From JADJSS01 sp046329815 (GTDB taxonomy: Bacteria > Bacteroidota > Bacteroidia > Chitinophagales > JADIYW01), in NCBI GenBank assembly GCA_046329815.1, contig JAXLTY010000002.1, forward strand, positions 62,001 to 126,000: a DNA stretch of 64,000 nucleotides, given 5' to 3'. The notes beneath the pieces are model-generated. The model did not search any database. It was not told where the DNA came from and saw only the letters and a list, made by a program, of their open reading frames with translations. The translations under genes were made by a program, and so were the position numbers. This document shows positions 35,178-44,458 of the stretch, piece after piece. Within the stretch, counting starts at the first letter, position 1, and every line of letters begins with the position of its first letter.

Positions 35178-35927
35178 TTACATTACTGCATTTTCAAATT
35201 CTACATAACCTTTTTCTTCCAATTCTAAAGCCAATGATTTATCGCCTGTTTTTACGATTCTGCCATCATACATCACGTGTACAAAATCAGGAACGATATA
35301 ATCCAATAAACGTTGATAGTGTGTAATAACGATAAACGCATTTTCTTTGGTGTGTAGTTTGTTTACACCATTAGCAACAATTCGCAAAGCATCGATATCC
35401 AAACCGGAATCAGTTTCATCTAAGATGGCTAATTTTGGGTCGAGCATGGCCATTTGGAAAATCTCGTTTCGCTTTTTTTCACCACCAGAAAAACCCTGAT
35501 TTACAGAACGAGAAATAAAATCTTTTTTCATTTCTACCAACTCCATTTTCTCGCGCATCAGTTTCAGAAATTCATTTGGTGGCATTGGCTCTTCACCTTT
35601 AGATTTGCGTTGCTCGTTGATGGCTGCTTTCAAAAAGTTGGCATTGCTCACGCCAGGAATTTCTATTGGATATTGGAACGCCAAAAACAAACCTGCTTGC
35701 GCGCGCTCGTGTGCTTCCAATTCCAATAAATCAATGCCATCAAACTCAATAGTGCCTTCTGTAATTTCATAACCTTCTTTTCCTGCTAATACATTTCCTA
35801 AGGTTGATTTTCCGGTACCGTTCGGACCCATAATAGCGTGTATTTCGCCTGCGTTTACTTCTAAAGAGAATCCTTTCAAGATTTTCTTTTCATTTATCGA
35901 AACGTGTAAGTTGTTTATTTTTAACAT
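35178..35927 (-). CDS. sufC: Fe-S cluster assembly ATPase SufC
   Basis: 249 residues. ABC ATPase: Walker A GPNGTGKSTLGNVLAG, Q-loop AFQYPIEIPGV, signature FSGGEKKRNEIFQM, Walker B LAILDETDSGLDIDAL, H-loop VITHYQRLL. Completes the SufBCD scaffold. Confidence 0.97.
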   Translation of the reverse strand: MLKINNLHVSINEKKILKGFSLEVNAGEIHAIMGPNGTGKSTLGNVLAGKEGYEITEGTIEFDGIDLLELEAHERAQAGLFLAFQYPIEIPGVSNANFLKAAINEQRKSKGEEPMPPNEFLKLMREKMELVEMKKDFISRSVNQGFSGGEKKRNEIFQMAMLDPKLAILDETDSGLDIDALRIVANGVNKLHTKENAFIVITHYQRLLDYIVPDFVHVMYDGRIVKTGDKSLALELEEKGYVEFENAVM

Positions 35928-35961
35928 TTTTATTTTATCTGAATTGTTATGATTTATTTGA

Positions 35962-36363
35962 TTATTCTATAAGATTACCGTATGCTTCTAACTTATGATA
36001 TTTATTAAACTGAAATCGAATATGTCCATAAGCGTAATTTATCTTGTTGTCTTTTCCACAAATACATGAATAAGAATACTCAACAATTGAAGTACCATCA
36101 TTTGTAGCCGTAAATTTATTTGGACAACCGAATGTATTTGTTAAAACTTCAATACTCTTTCCCATTAATTCTTTTTGCTTAACAATTGTATCAACTATAT
36201 CTGGATTTCTTTTGCCAGGACAAGTAAAGCTATCTGACTGTTGAAATTCAATTAACATAGAATCAAGTTTAGTTAGACTTGAATTTGCCACTTTGTTATT
36301 ATTTGTTTTACAAGATAAAAAAGTCAATAAAACAACAGAATTAATTATCCAAATCTTCATCAC
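35962..36363 (-). CDS. Uncharacterised lipoprotein within the SUF operon
   Basis: 133 residues. Signal with lipobox LTFLSC (Cys about 18). The mature part has four further cysteines (FTCPG, FGCPN, YSCICG) and no recognised domain. It lies between sufB and sufC on the same strand with short gaps, an unusual position because sufB and sufC are normally adjacent. Possibly a late insertion. Confidence 0.7.
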   Translation of the reverse strand: MMKIWIINSVVLLTFLSCKTNNNKVANSSLTKLDSMLIEFQQSDSFTCPGKRNPDIVDTIVKQKELMGKSIEVLTNTFGCPNKFTATNDGTSIVEYSYSCICGKDNKINYAYGHIRFQFNKYHKLEAYGNLIE

Positions 36364-36383
36364 TTTATTATTCTCAAATTAAA

Positions 36384-37829
36384 TTACCCAACACTTCCTT
36401 CTAAACTTATTTCCAATAATTTTCGTGCTTCTACGGCAAACTCCATTGGCAAATGATCCATTACTTCTTTCACGAAGCCGTTTATAATCATGGCTACAGC
36501 AGTTTCTTCGTCAATACCACGTTGCTGAAAATAGAACAGCATATCTTCACCGATTTTCGAAGTCGTTGCTTCGTGTTCTACTTTAGAACTGTTGTTGCTC
36601 ACTTCTAAATATGGAAAGGTATGTGCACCGCATTGGTCGCCCATCAGTAAAGAATCACATTGCGAGAAATTGCGCGCGTTCTCTGCTTTTCTATACACCT
36701 TCACCAAACCACGATACGAGTTTTGTGATTTACCAGCAGAAATACCTTTCGAAACAATACGGCTTTTTGTGTTCTTACCGATATGAATCATTTTCGTTCC
36801 TGTATCAGCTTGTTGGAAATTATTAGTTACAGCCACAGAATAAAACTCACCGATAGAATTATCACCTGCTAAAATACAGCTTGGATATTTCCATGTGATG
36901 GCAGAACCGGTTTCTACCTGTGTCCACGAAATTTTGCTGTTGTTTCCTTTGCAAATACCACGTTTTGTCACGAAATTATAAATGCCACCTTTTCCTGCTG
37001 CATCACCAGGATACCAGTTTTGTACAGTAGAATATTTGATCTCTGCATTATCTAAAGCAATCAATTCCACAACAGCAGCGTGCAATTGATTTTCGTCGCG
37101 CTGAGGTGCTGTGCAACCTTCTAAATAAGACACATAAGAACCTTCATCTGCAATCAACAACGTACGTTCAAATTGTCCGGAACCTGCCGCATTGATTCGG
37201 AAATAAGTACTCAATTCCATTGGACAACGAACGCCTTTAGGTATATAACAAAACGAGCCATCACTGAAAACTGCGCTATTCAATGCAGCATAAAAATTAT
37301 CTTTTTGTGGTACAACAGAACCAATATATTGTTTTACTAATTCCGGATGCTCTTTGATAGCTTCGCTCATAGAACAAAAGATGATGCCTTTTTCTTTTAG
37401 TGTTTCCTGGAAAGTGGTTTTTACAGAAACACTGTCAAACACTACATCGATTGCTACATTTGACAAACGTTTTTGCTCGTCTATTGAAATACCCAGTTTC
37501 TCAAATGTTTTCAATAATTCCGGATCTACTTCATCTAAACTATTTAAAGTTGCTTTCTGCTTTGGCGCAGAATAATAAATAACGTCCTGAAAATCTACTT
37601 TTGGAAAATGTACGTTTGCCCAATGTGGTTCAGTCATTTTTTGCCATTCGCGAAATGCTTTTAAACGCCATTCCAGCATCCATTCCGGCTCTTCTTTTTT
37701 GGCGGAAATGAATCGGATGATATCTTCATTGATACCTTTCGGAGCGCTTTCAGCTTCTATGTTTGTTACAAAACCGTATTTATAATCGGAATTTACTACT
37801 TCATCTAATATTGCATCTTGTTCGGACAT
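36384..37829 (-). CDS. sufB: Fe-S cluster assembly protein SufB
   Basis: 481 residues, the usual length. First gene of the minus-strand SUF operon. Typical segments are PKGVRCPMELSTYFRINA, SYVSYLEGCTAPQRDENQLH, GDAAGKGGIYNFVTKRG, and the C-terminal EHEATTSKIGEDMLFYFQQRG. The N-terminal WMLEWRLKAFREWQKM is also characteristic. Confidence 0.97.
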   Translation of the reverse strand: MSEQDAILDEVVNSDYKYGFVTNIEAESAPKGINEDIIRFISAKKEEPEWMLEWRLKAFREWQKMTEPHWANVHFPKVDFQDVIYYSAPKQKATLNSLDEVDPELLKTFEKLGISIDEQKRLSNVAIDVVFDSVSVKTTFQETLKEKGIIFCSMSEAIKEHPELVKQYIGSVVPQKDNFYAALNSAVFSDGSFCYIPKGVRCPMELSTYFRINAAGSGQFERTLLIADEGSYVSYLEGCTAPQRDENQLHAAVVELIALDNAEIKYSTVQNWYPGDAAGKGGIYNFVTKRGICKGNNSKISWTQVETGSAITWKYPSCILAGDNSIGEFYSVAVTNNFQQADTGTKMIHIGKNTKSRIVSKGISAGKSQNSYRGLVKVYRKAENARNFSQCDSLLMGDQCGAHTFPYLEVSNNSSKVEHEATTSKIGEDMLFYFQQRGIDEETAVAMIINGFVKEVMDHLPMEFAVEARKLLEISLEGSVG

Positions 37830-37868
37830 ACTTAAATTAAGCTATATGATACCTAAAATTTAGTATTG

Positions 37869-37899
37869 CAAAGGTAATCTAATTCTAAAATAAAAACAA
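37869..37899 (-). promoter_or_regulatory. SUF operon promoter
   Basis: On the minus strand, TTG (37897-37899) and TACCTTTG (37869-37876) are separated by 20 bases, the Bacteroidota -33/-7 arrangement, 40 bases upstream of the sufB ATG. Confidence 0.7.
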
Positions 37900-37965
37900 T
37901 TATTATTTAGACATGTTCTAAATAATGGTGTTTTATTTACGTTAAGATTGATTAAATAAAAAAAA

Positions 37966-37996
37966 AAAGAAAGACCGAAGTCTTTCTTTTGGTATG
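37966..37996. terminator. Terminator downstream of the beta-barrel gene
   Basis: Hairpin AGAAAGAC / GTCTTTCT with loop CGAA, A-run on one side and T-rich on the other. It serves the minus-strand gene ending at 38012. Confidence 0.8.
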
Positions 37997-38011
37997 AGTA
38001 AGAAGAAAATT

Positions 38012-38758
38012 TTATTCTTCTACTGTTTCAAAAGTTCTTTTTGGTGCTTCTTCATGTTGGTCTTTACCAAATGTATATAAATAACCAACAGCAAAATTCA
38101 ATTTAGAAGGTGTAATTTTCATATCTGTGTATTGTGCAGGTTGGTTTTTGTATGCTTTGATGAAACCATAGTCGTAGTTAACATCAAATGTTACGCAACT
38201 TTTTAATTTTTTATCAACATATACCTGAACGCCACCACCTAAACGAATACCTGCATCAATGTTCTTGTAAACATTTGAATAGTCAGCTTTCGTTGTAACC
38301 GGTGAACCTTCTGAACCATTGATATTAGTAACCACTTTATCTTTACCGTTAAAGATATAGCCAAAATATCCACCGAATGCAGCAAAGATTCTTAAGCGCT
38401 CATTGCCCCAACCAGCCAATACCTGAACCGGAACCGTAATTTGATTTTCTTTATGTGATGTAGTTGTAATAGTGGTTCCTTGTGTTCTTTTTACTTTGCT
38501 GCCACCCATGTTAAATTCTGCTGCCAAGTTTAAACCAACAAATTTATTAATCCAGATTCTGCCTTGAATACCTGCGTTTATGCCTGGTTGATAAATAAAA
38601 GTACCACCTGCTGTAATCAATTTATATCTGTCATTGATTGAGTTATTCCATCTGCCAAAATTACCGCCTACTTTCACACCGACACCAGCTTGAATTTTTG
38701 CTTCTGATTGGTTTATAAATGTTCCTGCAAGTAATAATAAAATGATGACTTTTTTCAT
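38012..38758 (-). CDS. Outer membrane beta-barrel protein
   Basis: 248 residues. Signal peptide (LLLLAGTFINQSEA). Alternating strands throughout (GINAGIQGRIWINKFVGLNLAAEFNMG, cited as a pattern across residues 55-80) ending in NFAVGYLYTFG before a short charged tail. Resembles the porin/OmpW-like eight-strand barrels common in Bacteroidota. Role unknown. Confidence 0.75.
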   Translation of the reverse strand: MKKVIILLLLAGTFINQSEAKIQAGVGVKVGGNFGRWNNSINDRYKLITAGGTFIYQPGINAGIQGRIWINKFVGLNLAAEFNMGGSKVKRTQGTTITTTSHKENQITVPVQVLAGWGNERLRIFAAFGGYFGYIFNGKDKVVTNINGSEGSPVTTKADYSNVYKNIDAGIRLGGGVQVYVDKKLKSCVTFDVNYDYGFIKAYKNQPAQYTDMKITPSKLNFAVGYLYTFGKDQHEEAPKRTFETVEE

Positions 38759-38830
38759 GTTGGTTTTATTTGGTTTGATAAATTGGTATTAAAAATCGAT
38801 GTTAAATTACGATAATGATTGCAAATATAG

Positions 38831-38838
38831 TAACTTTG
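38831..38838 (+). promoter_or_regulatory. -7 box of trhO
   Basis: TAACTTTG, perfect match to TAnnTTTG, 32 bases before the ATG at 38871. It supports that start over the upstream ATG at 38799, which would lie before the promoter. Confidence 0.55.
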
Positions 38839-38870
38839 TTTCAATTATTTATCCAAAAAAATTACAAAGC

Positions 38871-39899
38871 ATGCAACTTTGGAATAGAGTGGACAAGAAA
38901 ATACTGGAAAAAAATCTACTCGAAAGCACAGAAGAGCGTATTACACTTTCATTTTATAAATACGCGAAAATTGAAAATCCGGAAAGCTGGCGCGATGAAC
39001 TTTATTTAAAATGGAATGAGCTCGGCGTTCTTGGCAGAATTTATGTTGCAAAGGAAGGCATCAACGGACAACTTTCGGTTCCACAACAACAGCACGATAA
39101 CTTCAAACAACACTTGTATTCGTATCCGTTTTTAAATGGCATTCGTCTAAATTATGCTATTGATGATGACGGCAAATCATTTGCTAAACTAAAGATATTG
39201 GTACGTTCAAAAATTGTTGCCGATGGTTTGAATGACGATACTTTTGATTCGTCAGATTGCGGTATTCATTTAAATGCAAAAGATTTTAATGAGATCACGA
39301 ATGATGAAAACACGATTGTTGTCGATATGCGTAATCATTATGAAAGTGAGATTGGTCATTTTGAAAATGCGATCACACCTGATGTCGATACCTTTCGCGA
39401 GCAATTGCCTTTAGTGGTTGATTTGCTGAAAGATAAAAAAGACAAAAATATTGTAATGTATTGCACCGGCGGCATTCGCTGTGAAAAGGCAAGCGCATGG
39501 ATGAAGCACAACGGTTTTGAACACGTCTATCAACTCAACGGCGGCATCATTGAATATGCGCGTCAAATACAGGAACAAGGTTTGGAAAATAAATTTAAAG
39601 GTAAAAATTTTGTTTTTGATCGTCGTTTAGGCGAAAAAATATCGCATGAAATTATCGCAAAATGCCATCAGTGCGGAAAACCTGCCGATACGCATACGAA
39701 CTGCAAAAATGAAGGTTGCCACTTATTATTTATACAATGTGAAGCATGTGCTGAAGTTTATAATGGCTGCTGCTGCGATGAATGTAAAACGATTTCCTTA
39801 CTGCCTGAAGAAGAACAAAAATCGTTGCGCAAAGGCATCAATCCTGGAAGAAAAGTATTTAAAAAAGGACGTGGTGAACAGTTGATTTTTAAAAAATAA
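38871..39899 (+). CDS. trhO: tRNA uridine(34) hydroxylase, rhodanese domain
   Basis: 342 residues. N-terminal acylphosphatase-like domain (GRIYVAKEGINGQLSVP), a rhodanese domain with catalytic Cys198 in YCTGGIRCEKASAW, and a C-terminal cysteine-rich metal-binding tail (CHQCGKPADTHTNCKNEGC, CEACAEVYNGCCCDEC). TrhO hydroxylates U34 of tRNA on the way to 5-methoxyuridine-type modifications. Start chosen from the promoter and conserved length. Confidence 0.93.
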   Translation: MQLWNRVDKKILEKNLLESTEERITLSFYKYAKIENPESWRDELYLKWNELGVLGRIYVAKEGINGQLSVPQQQHDNFKQHLYSYPFLNGIRLNYAIDDDGKSFAKLKILVRSKIVADGLNDDTFDSSDCGIHLNAKDFNEITNDENTIVVDMRNHYESEIGHFENAITPDVDTFREQLPLVVDLLKDKKDKNIVMYCTGGIRCEKASAWMKHNGFEHVYQLNGGIIEYARQIQEQGLENKFKGKNFVFDRRLGEKISHEIIAKCHQCGKPADTHTNCKNEGCHLLFIQCEACAEVYNGCCCDECKTISLLPEEEQKSLRKGINPGRKVFKKGRGEQLIFKK

Positions 39900-39914
39900 A
39901 AATTAAACATCACA

Positions 39915-40625
39915 TTGAAGAAAGCAATTATTCCGATTCCTGATAAAGATTTTGATACGACAGAAGTTTCCATCACATGGAAAATTCTGAAACAAAATAA
40001 TATCGATATTACATTTGCCACAGAAAACGGCGCAGTCGGCGAAACTGATCCATTGTTGTTAACCGGTGTTATTTTCGGACAGCTTGGCGCAAAAAAGGAC
40101 GCGATCGATGCCTATCGCGAAATGCAGCAATCGAATGAATTTCAGCATCCGATAAAATATCATGAAATCATACCTGCTGATTACGACTTATTGTTTTTGC
40201 CTGGCGGACACGCGAAAGGTATGCGTCAATATCTCGAAAATAAAACGGTGCAAAACAAAGTCGTTGAGTTCTTTCGTCTGAATAAATTAGTTGGCTCGGT
40301 GTGTCATGGCTCGCTGTTATTGGCAAGAAGCATTGATGATACAACAGGCAAAAGTATCGTACATAATTATCAGTTCACCGGTTTGACGAAATCATTAGAG
40401 CGACTGGCGTACTATTTGACCAAATGGAAATTAGACGATTATTATAAAACGTACGAAGCATATCTGCAAGACGAAGTAGAAACGTTTCTGGCTGACAAAT
40501 CGCAATTTAAAACCGGCTTCAGTAGTTTTGTTCCATTTTATGTGGAAGACAGAAATCTGCTTTCTGCGCGCTGGCCGAATGATGTGAAATTATTAGCGAA
40601 CAAACTGGTTGAAAAGCTGAAATAG
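39915..40625 (+). CDS. DJ-1/PfpI family protein
   Basis: 236 residues from a TTG start, 15 bases after trhO. Class I glutamine amidotransferase-like fold with the nucleophile elbow GSVCHGSLLLAR and FLPGGHAKGMRQYL. Closest in layout to Hsp31/YajL-like deglycase or chaperone proteins of 230 or so residues. Substrate unknown. Probably co-transcribed with trhO. Confidence 0.82.
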   Translation: MKKAIIPIPDKDFDTTEVSITWKILKQNNIDITFATENGAVGETDPLLLTGVIFGQLGAKKDAIDAYREMQQSNEFQHPIKYHEIIPADYDLLFLPGGHAKGMRQYLENKTVQNKVVEFFRLNKLVGSVCHGSLLLARSIDDTTGKSIVHNYQFTGLTKSLERLAYYLTKWKLDDYYKTYEAYLQDEVETFLADKSQFKTGFSSFVPFYVEDRNLLSARWPNDVKLLANKLVEKLK

Positions 40626-40657
40626 AAAATCTTTTATATTTTAATTATTTTTGCACG

Positions 40658-41296
40658 ATGGCTTTTCCACAACCTTGTATTATTCAAAGCGTATGTATCA
40701 ACGAGTCGGCTGCTTCGTTTAATGATGTTGTCTTGCTGAGAAATGACACGCAGCATTTCGAAACATTCATGGAAAATCTATACAAGCAACTCGAAATAAA
40801 ATATCCGAAGTTTTACAAAATGGACAATTTGTCTAAATTGGGTTTTCTCGCTTCAGAAATAGTATTGAAAGATCTCAACCTTAGCGAAAAATATACGGCT
40901 GACAGAATCGGCATTCATATCATCAATACCAATTCGAGCATCGATACTGATATCCATTATTCTAATTTGCTGAAGCAAGGCACGGCAAGTCCCGCAGTTT
41001 TTGTCTATACATTGCCCAATATTGTCATAGGCGAAATTTCCATTAAAAATAATTTCAAAGGCGAAAATTTATTGATGATTGCAGAACATTATGATATAGA
41101 ATTACAATATAATTACATAAATTCGCTGCTCAATTCCGGTGCATTGGATGCCTGTATTTGCGGTTTCGTGGATTATAACGAAACCGGTTACGAAGCGTTT
41201 TTGTATGTAGTGGAAAAGAATGACACCGATAAGTATTTATCTTACACAAACACACACATTAAAGACATTTATAAACGAACGAAACCATGGAATTAG
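40658..41296 (+). CDS. Ketosynthase-like protein of the polyene/flexirubin cluster
   Basis: 212 residues. The segment SPAVFVYTLPNIVIGEISIK followed by NFKGEN has the pattern of a beta-ketoacyl synthase N-terminal half, but there is no active-site cysteine motif and the protein is half-length. Such short ketosynthase-like proteins are found in Bacteroidota aryl-polyene/flexirubin clusters; their job is not known. It overlaps the ACP gene by 10 bases. Confidence 0.6.
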   Translation: MAFPQPCIIQSVCINESAASFNDVVLLRNDTQHFETFMENLYKQLEIKYPKFYKMDNLSKLGFLASEIVLKDLNLSEKYTADRIGIHIINTNSSIDTDIHYSNLLKQGTASPAVFVYTLPNIVIGEISIKNNFKGENLLMIAEHYDIELQYNYINSLLNSGALDACICGFVDYNETGYEAFLYVVEKNDTDKYLSYTNTHIKDIYKRTKPWN

Positions 41297-41550
41297 AACA
41301 ATTAAAACAAACATTGAAACAACAAATCGTAACACAATTAAAATTAAATGAAGTGAATCCGGCTGATATTGGTGATGATGAGCAATTGTTCGGAAAAGGA
41401 CTTGGTTTGGATTCAATTGATGCATTGGAATTGGTAGTATTATTGGAAGAAGAATACGGTTTGAAGATTAATCACTCAGAAGACGGACCAAAAATATTTT
41501 ATTCAGTTTCCACGATAGCGAATTTCATTGTAGAAAATCAAAAAGCGTAA
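41287..41550 (+). CDS. Acyl carrier protein
   Basis: 87 residues. The phosphopantetheine-attachment serine is Ser43 in GLGLDSIDALELVVLLEEE. Dedicated ACP of the neighbouring ketosynthases, since it sits between them with overlapping or near-abutting reading frames. Confidence 0.92.
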   Translation: MELEQLKQTLKQQIVTQLKLNEVNPADIGDDEQLFGKGLGLDSIDALELVVLLEEEYGLKINHSEDGPKIFYSVSTIANFIVENQKA

Positions 41551-41551
41551 A

Positions 41552-42748
41552 GTGCAGGACAAGGTAGTCATAACCGGTTTAGGTTTGATTTCTGCGCTTG
41601 GAAATAATGTAAAAGAATGTATCAATTCTTTTGAAAATCACCGATCAGGTGTTCATAAAATTAATCGCTTACAAACGAATCATACTAAATTATCTGTTGC
41701 AGAAGTAAAGCATAGCAACGCTAAACTTTCAGCAATTGCAGGTATTTCCGCTGATTTGAGCAGAAGTATTTTATTGAGTTACATCGCAACAAAAGAAGCT
41801 GTTCAATCTTTACCGGAAAACTTTTCTTCTAATTTCAAAACTGCTTATATTTCTGCCACTACGGTCGGCGGCATGGACAAGACAGAAGAATTCTTTAATG
41901 AATATATCGATAATAAAGATGCTGATAATATACAATCAATCCAGCATCATGATTGTGGCAAGATTACAGACTTTGTAGCGGAAGAATTAGGTATTCAAGG
42001 AACCATCACAACGATCAGTACTGCCTGCTCTTCTTCTGCAAATGCTATTGCTTTAGGTACGCGCATGATCAAACAAAATTTATCAGACATAGCAATTGTT
42101 GGCGGCGTTGATGCTTTAACAAAATTTACGCTGAATGGCTTTAATACGCTGCAAATATTAGATACAGAACAATGCAGACCGTTAGACGAAACACGCGTTG
42201 GCTTGAATTTAGGTGAAGGCGCAGCTTATCTGGTATTGATGTCTGAAAAATTAGCGAACGAATTAAATCAGGAAATTTATTGTTCGGTTACCGGTTATCA
42301 TAACGCGAATGATTCTTTTCATCAGACGGCGCTGTCTGATGATGCGAAAGGTCCGCACTTAGCGATGCAAGGCGCACTGAAAAAAAGCGGCTTGCAGCCA
42401 GACGATATTGATTATATCAATATGCACGGAACCGGAACGCGCAATAATGACAATGCTGAAGGCATCGCGATACAAAACATTTTCCAACATAAGATTCCAA
42501 AACTAAGTTCTACTAAATCATTCACCGGACACACGCTGGGCGCAAGTGGTGCCGTAGAAGCCGTGTTCTCTGTGTTGGCGATTAAAGATGGTATCGTTTT
42601 TCCAAACTATACCTTTGAAAATCCAATGGAAAATCTGACTATCTTTCCCGAAAAAGTGTTCCTGAAAGATCAAGATATTAAACATGTCATGTCCAATTCA
42701 TTTGGTTTTGGCGGCAATTGTTCATCTTTAATTTTTTCCGCGAATTAA
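41552..42748 (+). CDS. Beta-ketoacyl-ACP synthase (FabF type)
   Basis: 398 residues from a GTG start 2 bases after the ACP gene. Active-site cysteine in ISTACSSSANAIALG, histidines in NMHGTGTRNNDNAEG and KSFTGHTLGASGAVE, so all three catalytic residues are present. Likely the chain-elongating condensing enzyme for a polyene acyl chain. Confidence 0.9.
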   Translation: MQDKVVITGLGLISALGNNVKECINSFENHRSGVHKINRLQTNHTKLSVAEVKHSNAKLSAIAGISADLSRSILLSYIATKEAVQSLPENFSSNFKTAYISATTVGGMDKTEEFFNEYIDNKDADNIQSIQHHDCGKITDFVAEELGIQGTITTISTACSSSANAIALGTRMIKQNLSDIAIVGGVDALTKFTLNGFNTLQILDTEQCRPLDETRVGLNLGEGAAYLVLMSEKLANELNQEIYCSVTGYHNANDSFHQTALSDDAKGPHLAMQGALKKSGLQPDDIDYINMHGTGTRNNDNAEGIAIQNIFQHKIPKLSSTKSFTGHTLGASGAVEAVFSVLAIKDGIVFPNYTFENPMENLTIFPEKVFLKDQDIKHVMSNSFGFGGNCSSLIFSAN

Positions 42749-42749
42749 G

Positions 42750-43691
42750 ATGGCTGTTTATATAAAAAGCATCGGACAAATTGTACCTGATTCGGCAACG
42801 AATCCGGAACAAGTCGCATCAGGAAGATTAGCTTGTATCGAACCGGATTATTCAGCTTTCTTCGACAGCAGAACCTTGCGCAGAATCAGTCGCATCATAA
42901 AAATTGGTACAGCAAGCGCAATGATGGCGTTAAGAAGCGCTAATGTGGAAATACCAGACGCTATTATTGTCGGCACCGGTTTTGGCTGTCTCGAAGATAC
43001 CTCTTTGTTTTTGCGCAAGATGATCACGAACAAAGAAGAAACATTGAATCCAACTCCATTCATATTTTCTACACACAACAGTATCGCTTCGCAAATTGCA
43101 TTGCAGTTAAAATGCCATGCATATAATTCGACCTATTCGCAACGCAATTTTTCGTTTGAGTCTGCTTTGCTGGACGCGTTTTTATTGATACAGGAACAGG
43201 AAGCCAATACGGTTTTGGTTGGTGCTGCGGACGAACTGACTGATGACAGCTACGATCTGATGAAGCGCATTGGCTATTATCAACCAACAGATGTTGCAGG
43301 CGAAGGTGCGAGTTTTTTTGTGTTAGCTAACGAAAAGAATGAACAATGTTTTGCGGAATTAAAAACGGTGCAATTGTTTTCGAATACGGAAACAGCAAAA
43401 GTCATTGAACAATTAAAATCGATTGCAGCAATAAATGATATAGATGCAATCGTTGTTGGAAGTATTCCAAATACATTAAATGCAAACGACAAAGCTGTTA
43501 TTGATGCGCTGGCATTGCAAGATAGAGTAACGTATTACAAACATACTTGCGGTGAATATGCAACGGCAAATGCGTATGCGTTCAGTGTAGCGAATATGAT
43601 GTTGCATGAAAATAAGTCGCTGAAAAACGTGCTCGTGTATAACCAATATGCGTCTTCCAATCATTCCATTATTTTGCTGTCGGCGTGCTAA
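42750..43691 (+). CDS. Ketosynthase-like chain-length-factor partner
   Basis: 313 residues. Ketosynthase fold fragments (DAIIVGTGFGCLEDTSLF, PFIFSTHNSIASQIALQL) but the cysteine position reads YSQRNFSFESALLDAF, so the nucleophile is missing. The protein is also shorter than active synthases. By analogy with CLF subunits of type II systems it probably pairs with the preceding active ketosynthase. One base separates the two genes. Confidence 0.72.
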   Translation: MAVYIKSIGQIVPDSATNPEQVASGRLACIEPDYSAFFDSRTLRRISRIIKIGTASAMMALRSANVEIPDAIIVGTGFGCLEDTSLFLRKMITNKEETLNPTPFIFSTHNSIASQIALQLKCHAYNSTYSQRNFSFESALLDAFLLIQEQEANTVLVGAADELTDDSYDLMKRIGYYQPTDVAGEGASFFVLANEKNEQCFAELKTVQLFSNTETAKVIEQLKSIAAINDIDAIVVGSIPNTLNANDKAVIDALALQDRVTYYKHTCGEYATANAYAFSVANMMLHENKSLKNVLVYNQYASSNHSIILLSAC

Positions 43692-44458
43692 ATTATAAAA
43701 CCATACGAATTGCTTTTTATGTGATCGTTGCGTTGATGACAGGAGCGCGGTTCATCTTGCCGTTTTCGTTTTGGTATTTTTTATTGCCTGTTTTGATTTA
43801 TCAGCACATTTTAATTTTCGGTGCGATCAAGATCAGAGCGAATTTTTTTGTTGATTCTATCAGTAAAGGAAACACGACTCAGAAAGAAATTGCACTAACC
43901 TTTGATGACGGACCTGCCGATCATTATACGTCACAGATCTTAGATATTTTAAAGCAAAACAATATTGAAGCCACTTTCTTTTGTATTGGTAATCGCATCG
44001 AAAATAACAAAGAATTACTGAAGCGAATCGATGCGGAAAACCATATCATCGGCAATCACAGTTATTCGCATCATTTCTTTTTTGATCTGAATGGAACAGA
44101 AAAAATGAAAGCAGAATTAATAAAAACGAATGAATTAGTGCAACAACTCATCGGCAAAAAAATGACTTATTTTCGTCCGCCGTACGGTGTCACTAATCCG
44201 AATCTGGCGAAAGCGATCAATCAATTAAATTTTCATTCGATTGGCTGGAACATTCGTTCGATGGACACGGTTGTAAAAGTGGAACAAAAATTGTTAAGTA
44301 ACATTATACCAAAATTAAAACCTGGTTCGATTGTGCTGTTGCATGATACGCCGCAGATCACTGTTGAAAGTTTGCAGCATATCATTGATGCAGTGCATGC
44401 CAATGGTTTTAAAATTGTTCGTTTAGATAAACTCATAAATATGGAAGCGTATGCGTAA
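43685..44458 (+). CDS. Polysaccharide deacetylase family protein (NodB homology)
   Basis: 257 residues from a GTG start that overlaps the previous stop by 7 bases. An N-terminal membrane segment (FILPFSFWYFLLPVLIYQHI) precedes the NodB domain: TFDDGPADHYTSQIL with the two metal/catalytic aspartates, GNHSYSHHFFF with the metal histidines, FRPPYG, and VLLHDTP. Such genes are regular members of flexirubin/aryl-polyene clusters. The true substrate is unknown. Confidence 0.88.
   Translation: MLNYKTIRIAFYVIVALMTGARFILPFSFWYFLLPVLIYQHILIFGAIKIRANFFVDSISKGNTTQKEIALTFDDGPADHYTSQILDILKQNNIEATFFCIGNRIENNKELLKRIDAENHIIGNHSYSHHFFFDLNGTEKMKAELIKTNELVQQLIGKKMTYFRPPYGVTNPNLAKAINQLNFHSIGWNIRSMDTVVKVEQKLLSNIIPKLKPGSIVLLHDTPQITVESLQHIIDAVHANGFKIVRLDKLINMEAYA

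Noticed and set aside
38799..38870. Upstream start for trhO at 38799
   Set aside because: It lies before the TAACTTTG box and adds residues not found in the family.
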